Of a stretch of DNA of 13,857 bases, positions 7,315 through 12,933 are shown piece after piece. The position numbers were made by a program, and so were the translations under genes. Where the stretch lies: positions 1 to 13,857 of the forward strand of contig CAMWSZ010000031.1 in NCBI GenBank assembly GCA_947177005.1. The letters run 5' to 3'. The DNA comes from an uncultured Clostridia bacterium (GTDB taxonomy: Bacteria > Bacillota > Clostridia > Oscillospirales > Oscillospiraceae). The notes under the pieces were generated by a model that made no database searches, was not told where the DNA came from, and worked only from the letters and a program-made list of their open reading frames with translations. Every line of letters begins with the position of its first letter. Position 1 is the stretch's first letter.

Positions 7315-7830
7315 TTACTTTTGTAAAGGAGGAATTCCTCCCATATCAACGGCAACCGCATAGAGAGCCCGCATGGATCTTTTAGCATCGGCCATGTCGT
7401 TTAAACGCTTGGTCGCGCTTTCAATTACTTTGGTTCTTCCAATCCGTTTAGATTCCTCAATCGCACGCTCCATCCATTGCTTGGCGATTTCATCAGACTC
7501 AGGCACACCGGCACCAGCCAAGTAACACTGGGAAATCATCATCATAGAGGAGATATGCCCACCTTTGGCTGCTTTCTCATACCACTCTGCGGATTTCTTG
7601 AGGTCGAAAGGCGCACCCTCGTATTTGTACAGGTAAGCTTGCCCCACTCTGTGCATTGCCTCGACGTCGCCCATCTCGGCAGCCTGTAAATAGGTCTTAA
7701 AAGCTGCCTCCATGTCACCCTGTGCCGCAAAAGCCTTGCCTTGCTCCAAAATTTCATCTGCGGTAAGTTGTGGCTGTGCCTGCGGTAGTGCAGAACCGGC
7801 ATTCCTTTTGAAGATGTCTAAAAGTCCCAT
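7315..7830 (-). CDS. Small Sel1-repeat protein (171 aa)
   Basis: After a short N-terminal MGLLDIFKR segment and a Pro/Gln-rich stretch, residues about 23-130 carry Sel1/TPR-like helical repeats: AAFKTYLQAAEMGDVEAMHR, SAEWYEKAAKGGHISSMMMI and YLAGAGVPESDEIAKQWMER. The C-terminal 45 residues are helical and not recognised. No signal peptide or membrane segment is visible, so it is probably cytosolic. AGGAGG lies 4 nt before the ATG. It stands alone with about 180-bp gaps on both sides, on the same strand as its Sel1 neighbours. Like them it probably serves as a protein-protein interaction scaffold. Its specific partner is unknown; the adjacent kinase or FHA protein is a guess. Confidence 0.85.
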   Translation of the reverse strand: MGLLDIFKRNAGSALPQAQPQLTADEILEQGKAFAAQGDMEAAFKTYLQAAEMGDVEAMHRVGQAYLYKYEGAPFDLKKSAEWYEKAAKGGHISSMMMISQCYLAGAGVPESDEIAKQWMERAIEESKRIGRTKVIESATKRLNDMADAKRSMRALYAVAVDMGGIPPLQK

Positions 7831-8010
7831 AAAACCTCCTAATTATACTTTAATTGGAAAAGGCGTTCGACTTTTTCATCATCCCTCGCCTGTTTGTCTG
7901 AATACGCTCACCCAATATATACTGCATTTCTTTTCAAACGGTAGTATAGTATTATAGCCTCTCGGGTTCTCAACTCACTTGTAACACATTGGAGTATTCG
8001 CCTTAATCGG

Positions 8011-8445
8011 TTACCTTCGCACCCATTTTTTGAAAATCAAACTCCATTTAAAATCTTCTTCAATGACTTGACGCGCATCGTCTCTTCCGCGAGCTGCCGC
8101 TTCGCTCAACCAGTATATGGCTTGCTTGTCATCAGGGGGAAACGACTTTGCTAAATCACCGTTATAGAGAAGCCCTAAGTTGTACATAGCATCCACACTT
8201 CCTGCCTGTGCCGCTTTTGTCCACCAATAACAGGCTTGCTGCGGATCATAGCGTAAAGTTGTCCCCTCTTGATACCAACACCCCAGAGATAACATAGCCT
8301 GTACATCGCCATTCTCTGCTTGCTTAATGAAGGCCTCCAACCTTTCCTTAGCATCTCCTGTTATAGTATGCTTTTCTCTGCTCTCTGTCCAGAACTGACG
8401 CCCAGTGTCACCAATAATGCCTCCCAGATCTGAAAAAAAGCCCAT
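8011..8445 (-). CDS. Small Sel1-repeat protein (144 aa)
   Basis: The start is taken at the ATG 8443-8445 because AAAGGAG lies 8 nt upstream; an in-frame ATG 16 codons earlier would place that site inside the gene. The N-terminus MGFFSDLGGIIGD recalls the MGLLDIFKR start of the next Sel1 protein. Two to three Sel1 repeats follow: GDVQAMLSLGCWYQEG, AGSVDAMYNLGLLYNG and KQAIYWLSEAAARGRDDARQ. The protein ends in a basic tail, KKWVRR. No membrane segment or signal is seen. It sits between the small membrane protein gene and the 171-residue Sel1 gene, all on the - strand. Role unknown; an adaptor function is inferred from the repeat type. Confidence 0.83.
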   Translation of the reverse strand: MGFFSDLGGIIGDTGRQFWTESREKHTITGDAKERLEAFIKQAENGDVQAMLSLGCWYQEGTTLRYDPQQACYWWTKAAQAGSVDAMYNLGLLYNGDLAKSFPPDDKQAIYWLSEAAARGRDDARQVIEEDFKWSLIFKKWVRR

Positions 8446-8840
8446 AATGATTTCTCCTTTGTAGCGAATATTTACTTTGTTTATTGCTTTCATACCTCAA
8501 ATGGAAAGCCGTTTACGGATCGACAATATATCCCTGAATATAGAGTAGAATCACTCGCTCCAGCTAAGGAAATAGCCCTTGGAATTATAGAAAGTCAATA
8601 TCACAGCTCTGACGGTCTCCATTGTCATCGTAGCATGTTATCGCTGTACCACCCCTTTGCATTGATTGTGGGCACCCATTCCTGAATGACAGTTTGTATA
8701 ATACCATAGCAGAAAGAACCACTTTTCAAGTAAAGTTACCACCACAAACGCTTAATGCCTGAAATAAGACGGATGAATGATGACAACTGATGATATTGCT
8801 TAGAAAACCCCACCCAACCATGCTACTAAAAATGTGGCAA
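8446..8840. other. 395-bp intergenic region
   Basis: No convincing gene is seen on either strand; the longest - strand reading is about 25 codons without a well-placed ribosome binding site. The only candidate signal is an extended -10 box, TGGTATTAT on the - strand (8698-8706), with TTGAAA (8724-8729) 20 nt upstream. The spacing is too wide for a canonical promoter, and the leader to the Sel1 start would be about 245 nt. It may drive the Sel1 gene ending at 8011. I see no obvious terminator for the membrane protein gene that ends at 8841. Confidence 0.3.
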
Positions 8841-9278
8841 TTATGGAAATGATCTCAAACAGTATCGCAAATTTTGCTCCTGCGTATTTTGAACACCACA
8901 GTCATACACCAAATACATAGGCCCCTCTGATGCCAGAAGCAAAAGACTTCCACCAAAAAGAACCCCAATAATGCCCAACACAAAATGAAATAGTCCGCCC
9001 GAAAACATTCCGCTAAGTGTTCGGGCAATGCTGTAAAGGAAAAGAATATTGCGACCTAGATCAAGTAGTATGACTATAGCCGAAAGTACAGCATGGGTTA
9101 AGTTCTCCTTTTTTCCCAATAAGCCTGTCCCAGAAAATAAGAGTAATGATTTTGCAAGAAGAAGGATCAAGACAAGCAAAAGGTGATCCAAAATCCAGCT
9201 AGCAACACTTCCGGCAATCCCTCCACCAACAATCAAAGCGACTGCAATAAAGAAGCCGACATCAAAAAAGAATATCAA
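8841..9278 (-). CDS. Small four-helix membrane protein
   Basis: A 145-residue very hydrophobic protein with about four membrane helices (roughly 5-27, 31-50, 63-85, 92-116) and a polar C-terminal tail containing Cys127 and Cys140. I do not recognise a family. The start is TTG at 9276-9278, with AAAGGA 9 nt upstream; no ATG or GTG is suitably placed. It follows the radical SAM/SPASM gene by 45 bp on the same strand, so it is probably co-transcribed with the peptide-maturation cassette. Small membrane proteins in such cassettes are often immunity or export helpers, but nothing in this sequence shows that; it remains a hypothetical protein. Confidence 0.72.
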   Translation of the reverse strand: MIFFFDVGFFIAVALIVGGGIAGSVASWILDHLLLVLILLLAKSLLLFSGTGLLGKKENLTHAVLSAIVILLDLGRNILFLYSIARTLSGMFSGGLFHFVLGIIGVLFGGSLLLLASEGPMYLVYDCGVQNTQEQNLRYCLRSFP

Positions 9279-9323
9279 ATGAACATATCCTTTATGGCTG
9301 GAAATTCATGGAATCGTAACATT

Positions 9324-10445
9324 TTATGCCTGCTTATGTAAGAGTCTTGCGATTTCGTTATCCACAAATTTTCGTCTCAGCGCTGCGACCTCACAGAAGA
9401 AAGGATCTGGATGTTCCTCATCACCGTAGGTGAGCATAAAGTTGGCCACACAATGTTCACAAAATCGGATATTTTGGCACTTATTACACTTATAGTCTTT
9501 GGTTGATTTACGGTCCAGGAACTCTTTCTGTAGGAATTCCCATCCCTCATCAAACGAACCCTTGCGGAGATCAAACTGCCGATAAGAAGCACGGACACAT
9601 CCCTGCATCTTGTAATCAGATGTAATGAAAACATGCTGGTTTGCAATTGAACAGGGATACAAATACCCTTGTTCAAAGCGTTCAACTGTCCTGCGAGGCA
9701 GAATCCCAATCTCGCCAGAGAGCATATCCTTTGCTACATCTTTCCAGAAGTTGCGGCGTCCCTCATCTTTAATATCAAATTCAAAGGCTTCTTCGGGTGT
9801 CAGTCTAAAATCCATCGGGGCCGTCGAGCCATCGCTCATCGGATGCACATCAAGAATGACGACCATTGGAACACCATACTGCTTACCCAACTCCCGCATC
9901 TTATATACATCTTCATAGTTTTGCTCCATTGCTACATACTTCAGTTCAAACCGAATACCCGAAGAGTGCAACAACTCAAGCGCGTCCATGAATTTCTTGT
10001 AGCTACCTTTAACACTAGTTACCCGTTCATATGCCTCCTCTGAGTGGCCGTACATTGTAGTGCTAATGACTTCTACTGGGTACTCCTTGAAAAGATCTAC
10101 ATGCTTCCTCGTCAAAAGAGTAATGTTACTCAACAGGGAGAGCATGACGCCCTTTTTCTTAGTGTAAAGGTAGAGCTCCTCGAAATCAGGACGAGTGAAT
10201 ATCTCGCCACCTGTGAAATAGGCATCCAACAAACCTCGCTCAACAAGAGTGTCAACAATACTCTTGAATTCCTCCGTTGTCATGTCCTCATGGCTGCGTC
10301 CAGGTTTTGCATAACAGTGAACGCAGTTGAGATTGCATTTTGCCGTCAGCTCAAAGCCTGCAGTGAACGGCGCCCGAACGCCATCAAACGTCTCATCAAT
10401 AAAATCATTGATGCGTCTAGAATGCAAGCAATAGTTCTCTGCCAC
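9324..10445 (-). CDS. Radical SAM/SPASM peptide maturase
   Basis: A 373-residue enzyme that should bind a [4Fe-4S] cluster through C37, C41 and C44 (AKCNLNCVHC) and SAM near FTGGE (77-81). The C-terminal Cys set C265, C283, C320, C323, C329, C332 and C351 is of SPASM type and would hold one or two auxiliary clusters. Length and layout are those of RiPP-modifying enzymes such as PqqE and sactisynthases, which use a 5'-deoxyadenosyl radical to form carbon-carbon or thioether links in a peptide. The start is GTG at 10443-10445, with GGAGG upstream and only 1 bp after the stop of the PqqD-like gene; these two are co-translated. The likely substrate is the 43-residue peptide encoded upstream at 11020-11151. 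The chemistry cannot be told from sequence. Confidence 0.9.
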   Translation of the reverse strand: MAENYCLHSRRINDFIDETFDGVRAPFTAGFELTAKCNLNCVHCYAKPGRSHEDMTTEEFKSIVDTLVERGLLDAYFTGGEIFTRPDFEELYLYTKKKGVMLSLLSNITLLTRKHVDLFKEYPVEVISTTMYGHSEEAYERVTSVKGSYKKFMDALELLHSSGIRFELKYVAMEQNYEDVYKMRELGKQYGVPMVVILDVHPMSDGSTAPMDFRLTPEEAFEFDIKDEGRRNFWKDVAKDMLSGEIGILPRRTVERFEQGYLYPCSIANQHVFITSDYKMQGCVRASYRQFDLRKGSFDEGWEFLQKEFLDRKSTKDYKCNKCQNIRFCEHCVANFMLTYGDEEHPDPFFCEVAALRRKFVDNEIARLLHKQA

Positions 10446-10446
10446 T

Positions 10447-10728
10447 TTACATTCCCTCCGTTTCTTCCTGAAGCAAGTGAATTCTCTCCATTTGGGTTAC
10501 AAAGTTATCAACCGCGAACATTTCGGTCGAGTTTTGCTTGATTCCATACATCCGAGCTATCTTATGGAGCAAATCGTTCCGGCTTTGGCACTCCGAAGCG
10601 CATTCCCAGATAGTTGCTGCGATCTCATTAAAGAGAATCGGGTCTTCGCTTGCTTCATTGGTACGAAAGGGAACCAATATATACTTGCCACAAATGTTGC
10701 GCAGTACAAAAGCATTGTTTGTTTGCAT
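10447..10728 (-). CDS. PqqD-like RiPP recognition protein
   Basis: A 93-residue protein with the PqqD/RRE pattern: an N-terminal beta part (FVLRNICGKYILVPFR), NEIAATIWECA, then the winged-helix portion DLLHKIARMYGI and a C-terminal helix ending MERIHLLQEE. PqqD-like proteins bind the leader of a precursor peptide and deliver it to a partner radical SAM enzyme. That partner is the gene 1 bp downstream. GGGAGGG precedes the ATG by 5 nt. A 291-bp leader lies between it and the precursor gene. The function follows from family and context; the N-terminal hairpin is somewhat divergent. Confidence 0.85.
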   Translation of the reverse strand: MQTNNAFVLRNICGKYILVPFRTNEASEDPILFNEIAATIWECASECQSRNDLLHKIARMYGIKQNSTEMFAVDNFVTQMERIHLLQEETEGM

Positions 10729-10970
10729 GTTATCCCTCCCTCTGAATTTGGATTCATAACTCTAAATGCGCAAATCTGAAAACTGCACAAAAATACTGAT
10801 AAATTTTAATTTTAAGCAAATAAAGACAAACCGAGATTGATATGTCTTTGCATGACGAGCGACTTGTGAATTTGCTATTTAGAGTTCGTAAATAGTTATT
10901 TGTAAGGCCGAAGCATAGGCCGCGAAAACTGCTTAATTCTTCTTATTACAGAACTATTACTTTGTTGCGC

Positions 10971-11008
10971 TTTCTGATGTGCGAAGGAAATCCTTCGCGC
11001 ATCAGAAA
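10971..11008 (-). promoter_or_regulatory. Strong hairpin immediately after the precursor peptide gene
   Basis: Bases 10971-10988 pair with 10991-11008 as an 18-bp stem with one mismatch and a tiny loop. It starts 11 nt after the precursor stop on the - strand. No U-run follows in either direction, so it is not a standard terminator. It more likely protects the 3' end of the precursor mRNA or attenuates read-through into the pqqD-like and radical SAM genes, giving more precursor than enzyme. That role is inferred. Confidence 0.6.
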
Positions 11009-11019
11009 ACTGCTGTCAA

Positions 11020-11151
11020 TCACTTGCCCTCATAGCAACATGACTTATAAGTGCAGTGGTAAGGGTTCTCAGGGCCGTAAGCAGCTTCGCGGGTGGAACG
11101 GGTGAGGATAACCATCTGGGGATACTCAAACGTCTTTTCCTTCTGCTCCAT
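11020..11151 (-). CDS. RiPP precursor peptide, 43 aa
   Basis: A small gene too short for usual ORF lists. AGGAGG lies 8 nt before the ATG (11149-11151), one of the best ribosome binding sites in the window. The product has a charged N-terminus (MEQKEKTFEYPQ), a hydrophobic MVILTR segment suited to a leader bound by a PqqD-like protein, then STREAAYGPENP and a C-terminal YHCTYKSCCYEGK. Cys33, Cys38 and Cys39, with the tyrosines around them, are likely modification sites. No Gly-Gly processing site is seen. It lies between two radical SAM genes, with a PqqD-like gene downstream, the usual position of a precursor. A thioether (sacti- or ranthipeptide) or an aromatic crosslink product is plausible. 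I do not recognise the peptide family. Confidence 0.8.
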   Translation of the reverse strand: MEQKEKTFEYPQMVILTRSTREAAYGPENPYHCTYKSCCYEGK

Positions 11152-11235
11152 GTTTTTCACCTCCTTCTGGTGAGACATAGTTTCGCTAACTTATTCCTAT
11201 GCTTTAAAGCGTAGCGATTCAAAGAATACAATACG
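11152..11235 (-). promoter_or_regulatory. Possible promoter of the precursor gene
   Basis: On the - strand TTGTAT is followed after 17 nt by TTTAAA, a weak match to a -35/-10 pair, and TTGAAT with TAGGAA overlaps the same stretch. The imperfect palindrome CTACGCTTTAAAGCATAG covers the spot. A promoter here would let the peptide gene be expressed apart from the upstream radical SAM gene. Neither box pair is strong. Confidence 0.25.
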
Positions 11236-12297
11236 CTAGCATGGACACTGTTGGGAAGATACACTTCTCATAACATTCTCGGCATACTGCTTTGAAGTGA
11301 GAATCGCATCAATTTTATAGGCTAGGCAACCTCCGGTACATTTCATTACTTTTCTGTGATAGCAATCGAGGCACTGTGTAGAGTAAATCGTATTATATGC
11401 GTATGAGTCTATCTCACGGCGATAAAAGGCGGACAACTCTTGGATACCAGAGAAATCGCTTATCTTTTGTCTTGTGTATGCAGATAGTCCAAAACAGCGA
11501 ACCACCGATAAATCTTGCAAAATATCGATCACAGGTGAACACCGCACAAATGGAGAAAAGATACTACTCTCTTCTATTTTGGGGGCAACCACCGGATCAT
11601 TAAGAAAATGACTAAACTGCGTCAGTTCATCTCGCGTAATTAGGCATAACGGAATCTTGTTGCAATCATAGTTTGGGACAACTTTGTTTTCTAACAAACG
11701 GGTAAAGAACTCCAGCACACGCGGTTTCATGCCGTTAAAGTAAGCATGGGGATCAATATTGCGATTTTCACTTAGATTCGGGACTGAGACAGAGACACGT
11801 ACACTGTCGAGGTTAAACCTGGACAGCAAATCGAGCATGTACTCATACTCAAAGTCTGACCGGTACATATTGATTCCTAAATGAACATAGTCTGTGCGCA
11901 ACTTTTGGGAAAAGAGAATTTTAAGATTGTTGCATAACCGTTGATAGTTGTGTTCTCCCATGTCCCGTGGTGAATTGCAGTTGATAAGGAGATGGACTTT
12001 AGGATGCGTCAGCACGTCCCAGTAACGATCCAGAAGGATTCCGTTTGTAAAGACTGTTATCGACCGAATACGCCGGTCACAGAGTACCTTCCGCATCAGA
12101 ATGTCAAACTTGCTATGTAAGGCAGGCTCACCGCCAATTAAGCCCAGCGACTTCTCGCTGCCGTCACCGACAATGAAATCCACAGCTTTCTCAAATGCAT
12201 CAATTGTAATTTCGTTTTGATCCTGGTTTACAAACTCGTTGGCAAAACAGTATGGGCAACGGAGATTACAGGCATCGGTTATCATTATATTGGCCAT
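11236..12297 (-). CDS. Second radical SAM protein with Cys-rich C-terminus
   Basis: A 353-residue protein with the cluster motif C10, C14, C17 (ACNLRCPYC) and the SAM-binding GGEP (55-58). The N-terminus is unusually short, only nine residues before the first cluster Cys, so it has no room for a fused RRE. C-terminal cysteines at 309, 312, 320 and 324 (QCLDC, KCTGGC) suggest at least one auxiliary cluster, and the chain ends in C351-P-C353. It is probably a second RiPP modification enzyme acting on the peptide encoded 84 bp downstream, or on an intermediate made by the SPASM maturase. The ATG has only a modest AGAGG site. It is the first gene of the - strand block; the neighbour on its 5' side is divergent. 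Confidence 0.87.
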   Translation of the reverse strand: MANIMITDACNLRCPYCFANEFVNQDQNEITIDAFEKAVDFIVGDGSEKSLGLIGGEPALHSKFDILMRKVLCDRRIRSITVFTNGILLDRYWDVLTHPKVHLLINCNSPRDMGEHNYQRLCNNLKILFSQKLRTDYVHLGINMYRSDFEYEYMLDLLSRFNLDSVRVSVSVPNLSENRNIDPHAYFNGMKPRVLEFFTRLLENKVVPNYDCNKIPLCLITRDELTQFSHFLNDPVVAPKIEESSIFSPFVRCSPVIDILQDLSVVRCFGLSAYTRQKISDFSGIQELSAFYRREIDSYAYNTIYSTQCLDCYHRKVMKCTGGCLAYKIDAILTSKQYAENVMRSVSSQQCPC

Positions 12298-12437
12298 ATC
12301 GCTTAACCTCTACAGAAAGAGTTGCTGTGTGTTCAGCCGTAGTACCTACCCCTTCGACGCCGGTGAAACTCTGCTTATCAAATCTCCGTCAACGAAGGTG
12401 TACAATCAGATCACAAAAAACAAAGGGGGAATTGAAA
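12298..12437. promoter_or_regulatory. Divergent intergenic region between radical SAM and S1-like genes
   Basis: This 140-bp gap separates genes transcribed away from each other, so promoters for both should lie here. A possible -10 TACAAT on the + strand (12402-12407) lacks a good -35, and I find no clear - strand promoter. Position, not motif, is the evidence. Confidence 0.3.
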
Positions 12438-12677
12438 ATGAACGAAATCGACATGGGATATGAACGGTTCGATGGATGCTACGGCACGGTTACCAGCAGG
12501 TGCTTCAGGGGGGCCTACCTCGAATTGGACAACCGCGAACAGGCTTTCGCCTACAAGTTCGCAAATCTTTTTCCTGGCACCAAAGTGTTGTGTACCGTTC
12601 TGAAGCAGGCAGCAGAGGGGCGAAGGATGCTGGTTTCCATTGATTCCGTCCTTCCCCTCGTGCCAGCCGGAATGTGA
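12438..12677 (+). CDS. Small S1/OB-fold-like protein (79 aa)
   Basis: A 79-residue product preceded by GGGGGA 7 nt before the ATG. Residues about 14-72 follow the S1/OB-fold pattern: YGTVTSRCFRGAYLELDN, then a central FAYKFANLFPGTKVLCTVLK and a final RRMLVSIDSVLP. This is the order GxV..., GAYLEL, PGxxVxxxV, RxLxSI seen in S1-type RNA-binding domains, although the core is short and divergent. It may bind RNA or single-stranded DNA. It is divergent from the radical SAM gene and unlinked to the - strand block by transcription. Small proteins of this kind occur in accessory regions of gut Clostridia, as far as I recall. No precise function can be given. Confidence 0.78.
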   Translation: MNEIDMGYERFDGCYGTVTSRCFRGAYLELDNREQAFAYKFANLFPGTKVLCTVLKQAAEGRRMLVSIDSVLPLVPAGM

Positions 12678-12855
12678 GGCTAGGTTCGAAAAATGCAATG
12701 GGTTGGATGTGAGTGGAAACTCTGCCTGTCAAAATTGCAAACTATATAGTGGATAATAATATCGTCAGCAGGAGATATCAGCCAGATAGTCAAATGAGGT
12801 GATGCCGATTAATCAAACTAAACCCACAATACCGGAGGTGATATAAAGGAGAAAT
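12678..12855. other. Leader region upstream of the ricin-lectin gene
   Basis: No long gene is present. It contains an AT-rich stretch (about 12735-12762) that could house a promoter, and a 14-codon ORF (ATG 12802-12804, stop 12844-12846) whose last codons contain GGAGGTGAT, an excellent Shine-Dalgarno sequence, directly before the next mini-ORF. I see no clear terminator for the S1-like gene. Confidence 0.35.
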
Positions 12856-12933
12856 ATGGACACCTTTAGAAGAAGCCAGACCTCATCCGGGCTTTGCCCC
12901 ATTATATTAACAGAAGGGATGCATTTACCATGA
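12856..12933 (+). CDS. Putative 25-aa leader peptide overlapping the next gene
   Basis: AAAGGAG lies 6 nt before the ATG, a far better ribosome binding site than that of the following gene. The product begins MDTFRRSQTSSG and ends ILTEGMHLP. Its TGA (12931-12933) overlaps the ATG (12930-12932) of the secreted protein as ATGA, the typical arrangement for translational coupling. It resembles no known attenuator peptide. It may be a true small gene, a coupling ORF, or chance. Confidence 0.45.
   Translation: MDTFRRSQTSSGLCPIILTEGMHLP

Noticed and set aside
9669..10541. + strand ORFs opposite the radical SAM/SPASM and PqqD-like genes
   Set aside because: Both - strand genes have complete family motifs and good ribosome binding sites; the opposite frames are shadows.
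7275..12746. The 12-mer TTGCAAACTATA upstream of both the Sel1/CFI operon (- strand, 7275-7286) and the lectin gene (+ strand, 12735-12746)
   Set aside because: In a window of this size several shared 12-mers are expected by chance over both strands, and the surrounding bases do not match. It is not evidence of a common regulator.
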